A DNA stretch of 64,000 nucleotides. Origin: Clostridia bacterium (GTDB lineage Bacteria > Bacillota > Clostridia > Oscillospirales > Acutalibacteraceae). Under the pieces are notes generated by a model. It saw nothing but the letters and a program-made list of their open reading frames with translations, ran no database searches and was not told where the DNA came from. The DNA lies in assembly GCA_900770165.1 (NCBI GenBank), contig CAAGJJ010000027.1, forward strand, positions 37,857 to 101,856, in the 5' to 3' direction. Positions 25,231-35,171 of the stretch are shown in pieces (positions within the stretch are counted from its first letter, which is position 1; each line of letters opens with the position of its first letter). A program made the translations under genes and the position numbers.

Positions 25231-26058
25231 TTACCCCCGATTTAAAATTTTTTTAGCGTGATTTTTTTTATTTTTAAAATATATTAAAATTATTACAGAT
25301 ATAACTATACTTACAGCAGCTAAAACTTGTGATACCCTTAAGTTGACATATGGAAGCATTAGGCTGTCTGTTCTTAATCCTTCTACGAAGAATCTTTCCG
25401 TACCATACCAGACTATATAAAGTAAAAATATTTGTCCATTGTATTTCTTAAATTTTCTACTGAATATATCTAGAAAAATGAATCCTAGCAAACACCAAAG
25501 TGATTCATACAGAAAGCAGGGATGAACAGGGTTACTTGTTTCAAGCAAGGTATTTTCGCTGACCATTCCCCAAGGCAAATTTGTTTCAGTTCCAAAAGCT
25601 TCTTGGTTTATAAAATTACCCCATCTGCCAATGCATTGCCCTATTAGAAAACCGAGAGCTGCTATATCAAGAATAGAAGGAATGTTAATATTTTTAATTT
25701 TTGCTACAATAATCCCACCTGTTAAACCTCCAATAATACCACCGTATATGGCAAGACCACCTTCGTGGATTTGAAATATCGATGCTGGATTGTTTATATA
25801 GGTATTTCCAGGATAAAAAACGACATAGTATAATCTAGCACCTATTATGCCAGTTATAAGGCCCGCAATTATTGCATCTATAAGTTTATCTTGAACAATA
25901 CCAAATCTTTTAGAATTAATCATAGCATAGCAAAGCGCTATAGTGAATCCTGTTGCTATTATAATTCCATACCAATAAATGTTGAAATCTCCTATGGAAA
26001 ATGCAATAGGATTAATAGTAAGTTCAATTCCAAGCTTTGGAAATGATACGTGGTACAT
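25231..26058 (-). CDS. lgt: prolipoprotein diacylglyceryl transferase
   Basis: A 275-residue membrane enzyme that adds diacylglycerol to the lipobox Cys of prolipoproteins. About seven helices; the signature GRWGNFINQEAFG (about 144-156) and the downstream HPCFLYESLW are intact. Its ATG touches the stop codon of the preceding peptidase gene, so coupling is likely. Presence of lgt makes the missing lipobox on PotD more notable. Confidence 0.96.
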   Translation of the reverse strand: MYHVSFPKLGIELTINPIAFSIGDFNIYWYGIIIATGFTIALCYAMINSKRFGIVQDKLIDAIIAGLITGIIGARLYYVVFYPGNTYINNPASIFQIHEGGLAIYGGIIGGLTGGIIVAKIKNINIPSILDIAALGFLIGQCIGRWGNFINQEAFGTETNLPWGMVSENTLLETSNPVHPCFLYESLWCLLGFIFLDIFSRKFKKYNGQIFLLYIVWYGTERFFVEGLRTDSLMLPYVNLRVSQVLAAVSIVISVIILIYFKNKKNHAKKILNRG

Positions 26059-27348
26059 TTATTTGTCCCCCTTAGATATAGGAGAAACAATAGATAAAGA
26101 ACAGTTTTCAGTGTTGAGTTGTTCTGAAAGTCTTTGGTTTACATCATCTATAGTACATTTAGAAATATAGTCAATATATTCAAAAAATTCTCTATTAGAA
26201 AATGCAAAGCTTATTAATGTGTTGGCTATGTTTGCAGTGCTATTAAGTGATGCTAAAACTTTTCCGTATAGAGAACGTTTTGCGAGTTTAAAAGTTTTTT
26301 CGTCTATTTTATGGTGATGTAATTTATTTACTTCTTCTTTTATTATTTCAGATGCTAGGTCGGGATTATTTGATTCTCCAGAAAATATAATTGAAGAATA
26401 TCCAGGCCCTTCAAAATACTCACAATCGAATGACGTATTTGCTAAGTTATTTTTAAGTAATTTATTGTATAAAGGCGAAGACCTACTAGATAAAATTTCT
26501 AATATAATGCCAGTTTGAGCAATTTTTTTAACATCTAGCCTTGTGCTACTAGCAGGTTCTTTAAATCCAAGCTGAAATAGAGGAACTGAAATTTCAAATT
26601 TTTGCTCAACTCTTTTTTTAACAATGGATTCAGGCTCTTCAGGAAAAATATTTTTCACATTACATGGCTTTTTATTTGTAAGCAAAGATTCAATTAAACT
26701 AAGAGTTTTTTCTGTATTTACATTACCGCATATACAAATTGCCATGTTGTTTGGGGTATAGAAGGTGTTGTAACACTTATACAATTTTTCTGCTGTTATT
26801 TTAGATATAGATTCAACTGTACCAGCTATATCAATTTTAACAGGATGATTATGATACATTGCTTGAAGTAAATTGAATGTAACTCTCCAATTTGGGTCAT
26901 CATCGTACATCCTAATTTCTTGACCGATGATTCCTTGCTCTTTTTGAACAGTTTTTTCTGTAAAATATGGTGAATTTACAAACTCTAAAAGTATTTTGAG
27001 AGATTCCTCAAAATTTTGTGTACATGAAAATAAATAACATGTTTTATCAAATGATGTGTAAGCATTTGCACTAGCACCTGTAGCCGCGTATTTTGCAAAT
27101 GCATCGCCGTCTTCACTTTCGAATAATTTATGTTCTAAGTAATGTGCTATACCTGCGGGCACTTGAGTAATATCATTATCATTTTGTACTTTAAACTTTG
27201 TGTTAATAGATCCATAGCTTGTTCCATAGGTAGCATAGGTAGAATTATATCCTTTTTTTTCATATATATAAATATTTAAGCCAGATTCATGTTCAGCCTT
27301 TATATATTTATCACCAATACGTTCGCTTTTTATCTCCGTTACCTTCAT
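26059..27348 (-). CDS. M16-family zinc peptidase, YmfH-like
   Basis: A 429-residue M16 (pitrilysin/MPP-type) protein with the inverted zinc motif H69-Y-L-E72-H73 and a downstream Glu in GQEIRMY. It pairs with the preceding M16 gene that lacks HxxEH, as in B. subtilis ymfF/ymfH. Public annotations link these genes to the 5-aminopentanol modification of elongation factor EF-P; I cannot confirm that here. It lies 21 bases after its partner and abuts lgt. Confidence 0.88.
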   Translation of the reverse strand: MKVTEIKSERIGDKYIKAEHESGLNIYIYEKKGYNSTYATYGTSYGSINTKFKVQNDNDITQVPAGIAHYLEHKLFESEDGDAFAKYAATGASANAYTSFDKTCYLFSCTQNFEESLKILLEFVNSPYFTEKTVQKEQGIIGQEIRMYDDDPNWRVTFNLLQAMYHNHPVKIDIAGTVESISKITAEKLYKCYNTFYTPNNMAICICGNVNTEKTLSLIESLLTNKKPCNVKNIFPEEPESIVKKRVEQKFEISVPLFQLGFKEPASSTRLDVKKIAQTGIILEILSSRSSPLYNKLLKNNLANTSFDCEYFEGPGYSSIIFSGESNNPDLASEIIKEEVNKLHHHKIDEKTFKLAKRSLYGKVLASLNSTANIANTLISFAFSNREFFEYIDYISKCTIDDVNQRLSEQLNTENCSLSIVSPISKGDK

Positions 27349-27369
27349 AAATTCAGTCCTCCTAATAAT

Positions 27370-28650
27370 TTATTTTTCGTTTTCTAGTATATAGACTGTA
27401 TCTAATATAACTTTGTTTGCTGCTTTAATGATATCATCTTTAGTTACATTTCTAACCATTTTTGCTTGTTGTTTTGGTGTAGTTATTTCTTTACCAAAAG
27501 TTTGTGAAATATAGAAGTTTTCAAGACTGAAATGGTTATCAGATAAGCTTTTAAATGTGTTTTCAACAGATAATTTTGTTGCTGTTATTTCTAATTCATC
27601 AAAGTTACCACTTTTAATAGATTCAAGCTGGTTTAATATTTCATTTTTGGCTTTGTCTATATTATTCTTTTCTACGCCACATTCAACTATTATAATTCCT
27701 TTATTCATATCATACTTTGCAGTGCAATAATAACAAAGACTCATTTTTTCCCTAACATTTAGGAATAATTTGGAATGAGGTGTTCCACCGAATAAGGCAG
27801 TCATAATTTTCATACTTATTGTATCGTTATCTGGTATAGCGACTCCGGTTCTAAATCCCATTACTAATTTACACTGAGCTACTTCCATTTTATCTGTATA
27901 TTCTTTTACATTTTCAGAACCTTTTATTATTTCTGTTTTATAGATTTGAGAGAAATTCCTGTTTAACTTTAAAATTTCATTTTCAAACATTTTAAAAGTA
28001 TTATTGCAATCTAAGTTACCAATTACTATAATCTCAATTTGTGCTGTTTTAATAGCGTTGTCCCACGCTTTAAAAATATCATCGTTAGTTAAGTTTGTAA
28101 CTTGTTTGCGGGCCCCATAGCGATTTATACCGTATTTTTCATTAGAACACATTAATTCTTCACATCTTAGCTTAGAATATGCTTTTTTGTCGTTGAATTC
28201 AGAGTCAATAAGTTCAATAAGCTGCCTTTTTTCTTGATTTACATCTTCTTCATTGAATTTATTATTAACTAAGTTAGGATTAAAAATAATTGAACATAAT
28301 AGTTTAATTAATTCTTTAGAGATACATTTATTATCGAGTGAGTATTTATCATCTATTCCTGTAATAGATATAGTTAAAGCTTGAAAATCGCCTATTTTAT
28401 TAACAGATGGTATTATCGTAGCACCGTATAGTTCCGATAATTTTTCATTTAATTTTATAAAGTCAGGATAATCTTTGCAAGATCTACTTAATATAAATGG
28501 GAGAATGGCATTTTTTGAGGCGTTTTCACTATTTAACGGCAAAAACATGGTTACTGATATTCTATTAGTTTTAAAGCGGTTATCATGAACACAGGTGAAA
28601 TTTACACCGTTGCATAAGACTTTTTTTTCAAGATTAATCATTATATTCAA
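27370..28650 (-). CDS. M16-family protein lacking zinc motif, YmfF-like
   Basis: A 426-residue M16-fold protein whose N-terminal half has no HxxEH; where it should be, the sequence reads LPFILSRSCKDYPDF. It is therefore probably the non-catalytic half of a heterodimer with the next gene, as for B. subtilis YmfF/YmfH. FGGTPHSKLFLNVREKMSLCYY is the family's conserved C-terminal-domain stretch. It is the first gene of a four-gene minus-strand unit. ATG follows AAGGAG. Confidence 0.85.
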   Translation of the reverse strand: MNIMINLEKKVLCNGVNFTCVHDNRFKTNRISVTMFLPLNSENASKNAILPFILSRSCKDYPDFIKLNEKLSELYGATIIPSVNKIGDFQALTISITGIDDKYSLDNKCISKELIKLLCSIIFNPNLVNNKFNEEDVNQEKRQLIELIDSEFNDKKAYSKLRCEELMCSNEKYGINRYGARKQVTNLTNDDIFKAWDNAIKTAQIEIIVIGNLDCNNTFKMFENEILKLNRNFSQIYKTEIIKGSENVKEYTDKMEVAQCKLVMGFRTGVAIPDNDTISMKIMTALFGGTPHSKLFLNVREKMSLCYYCTAKYDMNKGIIIVECGVEKNNIDKAKNEILNQLESIKSGNFDELEITATKLSVENTFKSLSDNHFSLENFYISQTFGKEITTPKQQAKMVRNVTKDDIIKAANKVILDTVYILENEK

Positions 28651-28766
28651 CTCCTTGAGAAAATTTATATATAAATATTTATATTATATCATACAGTTGG
28701 ATCTTATAAAAGAATAAGCTTAGTTGTTATTAAATTAATTATATGTTAAATTTACATTTTTATAAA

Positions 28767-28797
28767 TAAAAACCCATATTCCATTGAATATGAGTTT
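28767..28797 (-). terminator. terminator of the CPBP-tadA unit
   Basis: On the minus strand ACTCATATTC/GAATATGGGT forms a 10-bp stem (one G-U) with a 4-nt loop and ends in TTTTTATTT, right after the tadA stop. Confidence 0.78.
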
Positions 28798-29253
28798 TTA
28801 CTTTTTTTCTCTTAATTTTTTAAAAAAAGATGATAATAATTCAGAACATTTATTTTCTAAAATTCCGCCAGTAACTTGTGGTTTATGGTTGAATGGATAA
28901 CTGAACAAATCAATAACAGAGCCGCATGCTCCAGCTTTTTTATCGTATGCGCCAAATACAATTCGCTTTAATCTTGAATTTATAATGGCGCCGGCACACA
29001 TTGGACAAGGTTCTAAACTGACATACATTTCACAATTACATAACCGCCATCCACCTAATACTTTGCATGCTTTATTTATTGCATCTAATTCAGCATGATA
29101 TAAAGCATTTTTTCCAAATTCACGTTGATTAAAGCCATTAGCTATTACTTCACCATCTTTTACAATTATTGCTCCAACAGGGACTTCTCCTTTAAGTTCA
29201 GATAACTTTGCATTGTTAAGTGCAAGATTCATAAAATATTCATCTATTTTCAT
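28798..29253 (-). CDS. tadA: tRNA adenosine(34) deaminase
   Basis: A 151-residue zinc deaminase that converts A34 to inosine in tRNA-Arg(ACG). The active site HAELDAI (about 53-59) supplies the His and proton-shuttling Glu, and EPCPMCAGAI (about 82-91) supplies the two Cys ligands. Length is normal. It overlaps the upstream CPBP gene by four bases. Confidence 0.95.
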   Translation of the reverse strand: MKIDEYFMNLALNNAKLSELKGEVPVGAIIVKDGEVIANGFNQREFGKNALYHAELDAINKACKVLGGWRLCNCEMYVSLEPCPMCAGAIINSRLKRIVFGAYDKKAGACGSVIDLFSYPFNHKPQVTGGILENKCSELLSSFFKKLREKK

Positions 29254-30260
29254 CGTATAGATGTAATTAGAGTTTCAATAGCAAATATAACTAAAGCAAT
29301 TATCATAGCTGCACCTGAAGAAAAAACTTTGAATTTTTGTTTCAAATTTAGTACAGATGTAGATCTTTGAATAGAAAAAAAGTTTTTATCTTTATTTAAT
29401 ATATATATTAAACACAATATTCCAATAAGAATTAATGTTAGGAAAAATAAATTTTGAACTAAAGTTTGATAATAGCTTCCGAAGTTTTTTTCAATAATGG
29501 TCAAGATGACAAAGGAAAAATTATTTAAGAAATGTATTATCATAGCAGGTAATATAGAATTAAGTCTAACAGTTAAAAAGCCTAGTATTAATCCTGCAAT
29601 AAAAGTACATGGAGTTTGTAAAAAATTTGCGTGCATTAGTCCAAACAAGACTGATGATACTAATATAGCAAATCCATCACCATATTGTCTCAAGGAACCA
29701 AGGACTATTCCCCTATATGCAAACTCTTCAACTAATGGGGGAATAATGGATAGAGAGATAATATACATGATTATTGATGCAGTATTATTGTCATACGGAA
29801 AATCGGGTATATGTGGGTATAATCCTATTGAATTTAAATTAAACAATAAAGAATATGCAGTAAAGTCAGCATAAACGCAAGTCATCATTCCAATTCCAAT
29901 GCAAGCAAGTCCGATTTTTTTGTCAAATGTTTTAAATTGTATTAGATCAGAAATTTTATTGTTCATAAATGAAGAAGAAATATAAAATGGTAGCACAGAA
30001 GCTATTATGGCTACAATGCTAGTTATTAAATAGTAAATAACAGGATCAAGTCCAACAAAAGCATCATTAATATTAGAAGGTGAAGTAAAAATTGCTGCAA
30101 TAATGAAAAGTATATTACCTGAAAAAATTGTGAAAATAAATGAAAGTATAATAGCAAGCCCTATGTAGTTAGAAACTCTTTTTATAGCTTTAGTTTCTTT
30201 ATATTCCTCGGTTAGATTGTAAGGAGTAGCAGGTTGTTGAGGATCTATAGTATAATTCAT
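29250..30260 (-). CDS. CPBP-family intramembrane metalloprotease
   Basis: A 336-residue membrane protein with about eight helices. The CAAX-protease/bacteriocin-processing (CPBP, Abi) motifs are all present: EEFAYRGIVLG (about 179-189), LFGLMHANF (about 206-214) and a later His in HFLNN. These supply Glu and His for zinc. Members process lipidated or small peptides, or act in bacteriocin immunity; the substrate here is unknown. First gene of a two-gene unit with tadA. Confidence 0.87.
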   Translation of the reverse strand: MNYTIDPQQPATPYNLTEEYKETKAIKRVSNYIGLAIILSFIFTIFSGNILFIIAAIFTSPSNINDAFVGLDPVIYYLITSIVAIIASVLPFYISSSFMNNKISDLIQFKTFDKKIGLACIGIGMMTCVYADFTAYSLLFNLNSIGLYPHIPDFPYDNNTASIIMYIISLSIIPPLVEEFAYRGIVLGSLRQYGDGFAILVSSVLFGLMHANFLQTPCTFIAGLILGFLTVRLNSILPAMIIHFLNNFSFVILTIIEKNFGSYYQTLVQNLFFLTLILIGILCLIYILNKDKNFFSIQRSTSVLNLKQKFKVFSSGAAMIIALVIFAIETLITSIR

Positions 30261-30302
30261 GAAAACACTTCCTTTTAGTTAAATTCTAAAGTAACACTAA
30301 AA

Positions 30303-30331
30303 ATTATATCAGAATATGCATGAAAAATCAA
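30303..30331 (-). promoter_or_regulatory. promoter of the CPBP-tadA unit
   Basis: Minus-strand TTGATT (30326-30331), a 17-base spacer and TATAAT (30303-30308). Confidence 0.75.
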
Positions 30332-30348
30332 ATTTATACTATATTAAA

Positions 30349-31620
30349 TTAAATAATTAGAAGATTTTTTTTAAGCATAGATTCAGCAGCAAGAAGTACT
30401 CCTAATTTGCCACTGTGAAAATTTAATCCTCCTTGCATCCAAACAGCGTATGGTTCTCTTAAAGGTGCATCTGCAGATAATTCTATAGAAGAACCTAAAG
30501 TAAAAGCACCTGCGGCCATTATAACTTGATTATCATATCCTGGCATATCCCAAGGTTCGGGTGTTACAAAAGAATCAACTGGAGCACCTTTTTGAATACC
30601 TTGGCAAAAAGCTATTAAAGATTCATGATTCCCCAGTTGTATAACTTGTGTTATGTCGAACCTAGGTTCATTATATTTTGGTGTAACATAAAACCCTAAT
30701 AACTCGAAAAGACATGAAGTAAATACTGCAGTTTTTAATGCTTCACCAGTTACATGTGGGGCGTGAAATATCCCCATAAATAGTTCTCTGTTTTGCCCCA
30801 ATGTGGCGCCAATTTCCTTTCCAGTACCAGGTGTTGTTAGCCTATAAGAACACATTTCAACAAGATCTTTTCTACCAGCTATGTAGCCACCAGTTGGAGC
30901 TATTCCACCACCAGGATTTTTAATTAATGAACCAGCAATTAAGTCTGCACCATGGTTCAAAGGCTCTTCATTTTCGACAAACTCTCCATAACAATTATCA
31001 ACCATTACAATACAATTGGGATCTATGCTATGAACTATGTCACATACTTCACCAATTTCTTTTACAGATAATGATGGTCGTAGGGTATACCCCCTCGATC
31101 TTTGTATGTAAACCATTTTATATCCATTTTTTACTCGTTTTTTCACTTCATCGATATTTATAGTCCCATCTGAATTTAAATCAATTTGTTCATAGTTAAT
31201 TCCAAATTCCTTCAATGAACCATTACTACTTTTTCCTATTCCAATTACGCCTCTGAGTGTATCATATGGCAATCCGGTTATACAAAGCATAGTATCTCCT
31301 GGTCTAAGTATACCGAATAATGCAACAGTTAAAGTATGAGTACCGCTTACAAAGTTATGACGAACAAGGGCATCTTCTGCCCCAAAAGATGATGCAAAAA
31401 CTTTATCTAGAGTATCTCTTCCTCGATCATCGTATCCATATCCAGTGGAACTTGTAAAATGACTTTCACTTACACCGTTATCAATAAATGCTTTCAAGAC
31501 TTTTTGCTGATTATATTCAGTGATACTGTCGATTTTTTTGAATTCTGACTCACATAAGGACATCGCTTCGTTTGATAAATCAATTAATTTTTTGCTTATA
31601 TTAAAAAATGAATTTTGCAT
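30349..31620 (-). CDS. methionine gamma-lyase-like PLP protein, YnbB family
   Basis: A 423-residue fold-type I PLP protein of the family once called aluminium resistance and named YnbB in B. subtilis. The internal aldimine Lys is in AGSLIKNPGGGIAPTGGYIAG (about 231-251), and the PLP-binding Asp in MVDNCYGEFVE. YnbB is reported to be needed for EF-P 5-aminopentanol modification in B. subtilis. It is the last gene of the murD-M42-M42 unit, 12 bases behind the M42 gene. Confidence 0.85.
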   Translation of the reverse strand: MQNSFFNISKKLIDLSNEAMSLCESEFKKIDSITEYNQQKVLKAFIDNGVSESHFTSSTGYGYDDRGRDTLDKVFASSFGAEDALVRHNFVSGTHTLTVALFGILRPGDTMLCITGLPYDTLRGVIGIGKSSNGSLKEFGINYEQIDLNSDGTINIDEVKKRVKNGYKMVYIQRSRGYTLRPSLSVKEIGEVCDIVHSIDPNCIVMVDNCYGEFVENEEPLNHGADLIAGSLIKNPGGGIAPTGGYIAGRKDLVEMCSYRLTTPGTGKEIGATLGQNRELFMGIFHAPHVTGEALKTAVFTSCLFELLGFYVTPKYNEPRFDITQVIQLGNHESLIAFCQGIQKGAPVDSFVTPEPWDMPGYDNQVIMAAGAFTLGSSIELSADAPLREPYAVWMQGGLNFHSGKLGVLLAAESMLKKNLLII

Positions 31621-31632
31621 ATTATCTCCTTA

Positions 31633-32664
31633 CTAATCCAATTCTCCTGCAATTTTAGATGATAATTTATATAAAATATCCTTTGAATTTTTTAGATCAT
31701 CCTTTTGTATCAGGCTGACAGCAGAGTGTAAGTATCTGCAAGGGACAGATATACAAATAGTTCTTACACCATCTCTTGAAATATGAATAGCACCAGCATC
31801 GTTACCACCTGCGACAGCTTGCTTTGCTTGAACTTTTATATTTGATTTTAAAGCAATATCATTTACTAAGTTATATAATTCCTTATCATATATAGTGGAT
31901 CTATCCATGAACGGTATAACAGCACCACTACCTAATTTGCAGACAGTTTTACTTTCTTCTACACCAGGAATATCACATGCAGTGGTAGCTTCAACTACTA
32001 TAGCAAAATCGGGGTTTATAGAATATGCTGCTGTTGTAGCACCTCTTAATCCTATTTCTTCTTGAACTACAAAGCTGAAATACATATCATATGGTAGGTC
32101 GCTCTTAATTAAGTCAATTAATAGAAAACATCCAGCTCGATCATCTAATGCTTTAGATTTTATAGTATTTTCTGATTCTTCAAAAATAGAATCGAAATAT
32201 ATATTGTCACCCGGTTTTACATATTTTAAAGCATCATCTTTACTTTTTGCACCAATATCTATATACATGCTAGATATTGGTATTGTTTTTTTCCTTTCAT
32301 CAGAATTTGTAAGATGTATAGGTTTTATTCCTATAACACCCTCAATATGATTTTTGCCGATGTTAACACCTTTTGCACATAAAATTTTATTTTCTATTCC
32401 ACCTACATTAGTAAATTTTAGTAATCCTTCATTGGTTATATATGTGACAATAAACCCAACTTCATCCATATGTGCACTTATTAGAAGTTTTGACTTTGCT
32501 CTGTTTTTCCCCTTTTTGAATGCTATAATATTTCCTAAATTATCTACTTTATATTCATCAACAAAATCAGATATCTCTGATAAAATAATATCTCTAATTT
32601 TTTTTTCATCACCTGATATACCATTTGAGGTACAAAGACTTTTAAGTATTTTTAAATTATTCAT
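31633..32664 (-). CDS. M42-family aminopeptidase (second of tandem pair)
   Basis: About 343 residues. It is a cytoplasmic co-catalytic metallo-aminopeptidase of the M42/endoglucanase-M type that trims peptides. Conserved metal-site segments are SAHMDEVGF, KALDDRAG, QEEIGLRGA and the late RYLHSAVS. I choose ATG 32662-32664, six bases after GGAGGTG; the ATG 15 bases upstream is inside that ribosome site. It overlaps the preceding M42 gene by eight bases. Confidence 0.9.
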   Translation of the reverse strand: MNNLKILKSLCTSNGISGDEKKIRDIILSEISDFVDEYKVDNLGNIIAFKKGKNRAKSKLLISAHMDEVGFIVTYITNEGLLKFTNVGGIENKILCAKGVNIGKNHIEGVIGIKPIHLTNSDERKKTIPISSMYIDIGAKSKDDALKYVKPGDNIYFDSIFEESENTIKSKALDDRAGCFLLIDLIKSDLPYDMYFSFVVQEEIGLRGATTAAYSINPDFAIVVEATTACDIPGVEESKTVCKLGSGAVIPFMDRSTIYDKELYNLVNDIALKSNIKVQAKQAVAGGNDAGAIHISRDGVRTICISVPCRYLHSAVSLIQKDDLKNSKDILYKLSSKIAGELD

Positions 32665-33676
32665 TAAATACACCTCCATTTTTAATGTATAGAGAAAGTA
32701 ATTTTGCAGTGTTTTCTATATCATTTAATTCTACTAATTCATAAGGTGTATGCATATAACGTAAAGGAATAGATAATAATCCACTGGGAATTCCTTCTCT
32801 GGAAATAGATACTTTATCTGCATTTGTACCTGTAGTTCCTCCCATAACTTCAAGTTGATAAGGTATTTCGAAACTTTCAGCTAGGCTTATAAGTTTATCG
32901 CTTATATTTTTAGTTAAAGAAGGTGAGATTCCAATCATGGGTCCATCATCTAAAACTCCTGATTTTTCTTTAGTTACATCAGGTTGAGAAGCAAAGCTTA
33001 CATCTACCATAATAGCTTCATCAGGATTTAATTTATAAGTAGCAGCTTTGGCCCCTTTAGCGTTTACTTCTTCTTGTGAGCTAAGAAGAATAGAGACTTT
33101 GCATTCAAGTTTTTCTGCAGATAATATTTGAGCGCATCGAATAAGTGAAGCTACACCAGCTCTATTATCTAATGAACAGCACGAAACACGATTATTTAGA
33201 AGTTTTTTAAATTTTGAACAGAATGAGATATTATCTCCAACACTGATTATATCTTTTAGCTGGTCATAAGTTAGTCCGGTATCGATATATAAATCAGTAA
33301 TTTCTTGAACAGTATCGTTGTGGGAGTTAGATAAGTGGGGAGGGATTGAAGAAACTATACCTGTGATATCATTTTTTCCATGTATTTTTACTGTAGAACC
33401 TGGCATTATTCTACTATCAATGCCTCCACATGGGGCAACCTTTAAAAAGCCACCTTCAGTGATATTAGTAACAACTAGACCTATTTGATCTATATGTGCA
33501 TCTAGCATAATATGTTTGTTTGAATCTTTATTTCCAAGTACAGCTATAACATTGTTATTTTTATCTATTTTGGCATCTGCATATTTTGAAAGTTCTTTAG
33601 CTGCCACTTGAGCTGCATTTGTCTCAGAACCTGCAATTCCAATGCAGGAACAAAGCATTGAAAGTAATTTTTCCAT
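32657..33676 (-). CDS. M42-family aminopeptidase (first of tandem pair)
   Basis: A 339-residue paralogue of the following gene. Metal-site segments DAHIDQIGL, CSLDNRAG, QEEVNAKGA and RYMHTPYE all remain, so it is predicted active. The pair is diverged enough that specificity may differ. It lies 29 bases after murD in one unit. Confidence 0.9.
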   Translation of the reverse strand: MEKLLSMLCSCIGIAGSETNAAQVAAKELSKYADAKIDKNNNVIAVLGNKDSNKHIMLDAHIDQIGLVVTNITEGGFLKVAPCGGIDSRIMPGSTVKIHGKNDITGIVSSIPPHLSNSHNDTVQEITDLYIDTGLTYDQLKDIISVGDNISFCSKFKKLLNNRVSCCSLDNRAGVASLIRCAQILSAEKLECKVSILLSSQEEVNAKGAKAATYKLNPDEAIMVDVSFASQPDVTKEKSGVLDDGPMIGISPSLTKNISDKLISLAESFEIPYQLEVMGGTTGTNADKVSISREGIPSGLLSIPLRYMHTPYELVELNDIENTAKLLSLYIKNGGVFNE

Positions 33677-33705
33677 ATTAATACTCCTTAAGTAAATTTA
33701 TAATT

Positions 33706-35094
33706 TTATAAGTTGTTTACTAATTTTTTAAAGTGGTTACCTCTTGCGGCAAAATTTTTATACATGTCAAAGCTTGCGCAAGCAGGAGAAAGAGATACAA
33801 TATCTCCATTTTCAGCAATTTGAAATGATTTTTGAACAGCTTCTTCCATAGAGTTGACTTTGATGATATTAGGATTACCAAGTTTATATGCAGAAGCTCT
33901 TTTTACAGCGGTTTCTATTTTATCGGCAGTGTCTCCCATTAAAATTAGTGTTTTGACTTTATTTACAATAACAGGCCCCAACTCATCAAATGGAATTTTT
34001 TTATCGTAACCTCCGGCAATCATAATTATTTTTTTGTCATATAGAGATAATGTACCTGAAGCTGTTCTTGTAGGGCTAGATGCTATTGAATCATTATAAA
34101 ATTTAATACCATTTACTTCTCTAACAAATTCAGCTCTATGTTCAACTCCATTAAAGCTTTTGGCTACGTTGACTATATCTTCTATTTTAACAAATTCCCA
34201 AACAGCTGAAATTGCTGCAAGATAATTTTCAATGTTGTGATTCCCTGGAATTTTTATATCGTGAATATCCATAATTTCATAGTCTTTACCTTTATAAGAC
34301 ATAATTATTTTATTATTGTTTAGCCAGGCACCGTTAATGTTTTTCTTATTTCGGCTAAAGAATAATTTTTCTCCTCTTACAAAATCGGAAAATCCTTTAG
34401 TTATTTCATTATCAAGATTTAAAACCGTCCTTGAAAAAGCATTTTGATGAAGAAGGATGTTTTTCTTTGCATCTATATATTCTGTCATATCTTTGTGCAT
34501 ATCTAGGTGATTTGGAGCTAGGTTTGTAATAACAGCAATATCTGGACTTTTTCTCATAGATATAAGCTGAAAACTTGATAATTCTATTACAGCAATGTCA
34601 TCGTCTTTTATATTTTCAATATTTTGAAGAAGAGGATTTCCTATGTTTCCACCTAGATGGACAGTTTTTCCAGACTGTTTTAAAATTTCAGAAATTATTG
34701 TAGTAGTTGTAGTTTTTCCATCGCTACCTGTAATAGCAAAAATTTTACATGGACATAGGTCAAAAAAAACTTCCATCTCAGATGTAACAATGGTTCCTTT
34801 ATCTCTAAGATAATTTAGCTCAGGGGTGAAAAATTTTATACCTGGAGTTCTAAAAACTATGTCAGCATTTAAATCTTTGAGGTAATCTTTACCAAGTTTA
34901 AGTTTAACACCTATATTTTCAAGATGCTTTGCATTTTCTCCAATATCTTCCCTAGATCTAGAATCACAAGCTATTATTTTAGCACCATATTTTGAAAATA
35001 GGTTTGCTAAAGGAAGATTTGTACTGCCTATACCACATAATGCTATGCATTTATTATTTAAAGAGTTTAAAAAGTTTAAAGCTTTAGAATTCAT
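33706..35094 (-). CDS. murD: UDP-N-acetylmuramoylalanine--D-glutamate ligase
   Basis: A 462-residue Mur ligase that adds D-Glu to UDP-MurNAc-L-Ala. The N-terminal UDP-binding domain begins ALCGIGSTNLPLANLF. The ATP loop GSDGKTTTTT lies at about 123-132, and the conserved NLAPNHLDMH and EHRAEFV follow. Start ATG follows GGAGG. It leads a unit with two M42 peptidases and the YnbB-like gene, away from other division genes. Confidence 0.95.
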   Translation of the reverse strand: MNSKALNFLNSLNNKCIALCGIGSTNLPLANLFSKYGAKIIACDSRSREDIGENAKHLENIGVKLKLGKDYLKDLNADIVFRTPGIKFFTPELNYLRDKGTIVTSEMEVFFDLCPCKIFAITGSDGKTTTTTIISEILKQSGKTVHLGGNIGNPLLQNIENIKDDDIAVIELSSFQLISMRKSPDIAVITNLAPNHLDMHKDMTEYIDAKKNILLHQNAFSRTVLNLDNEITKGFSDFVRGEKLFFSRNKKNINGAWLNNNKIIMSYKGKDYEIMDIHDIKIPGNHNIENYLAAISAVWEFVKIEDIVNVAKSFNGVEHRAEFVREVNGIKFYNDSIASSPTRTASGTLSLYDKKIIMIAGGYDKKIPFDELGPVIVNKVKTLILMGDTADKIETAVKRASAYKLGNPNIIKVNSMEEAVQKSFQIAENGDIVSLSPACASFDMYKNFAARGNHFKKLVNNL

Positions 35095-35135
35095 ATAATG
35101 GCCTCCATTTATGTTTTAATATAACATATCTTATA

Positions 35136-35164
35136 ATTATACTTTTTTTTAATATAAATATCAA
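35136..35164 (-). promoter_or_regulatory. promoter of the murD unit
   Basis: Minus-strand TTGATA (35159-35164), a 17-base spacer and TATAAT (35136-35141). Confidence 0.75.
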
Positions 35165-35171
35165 ATAAAAC

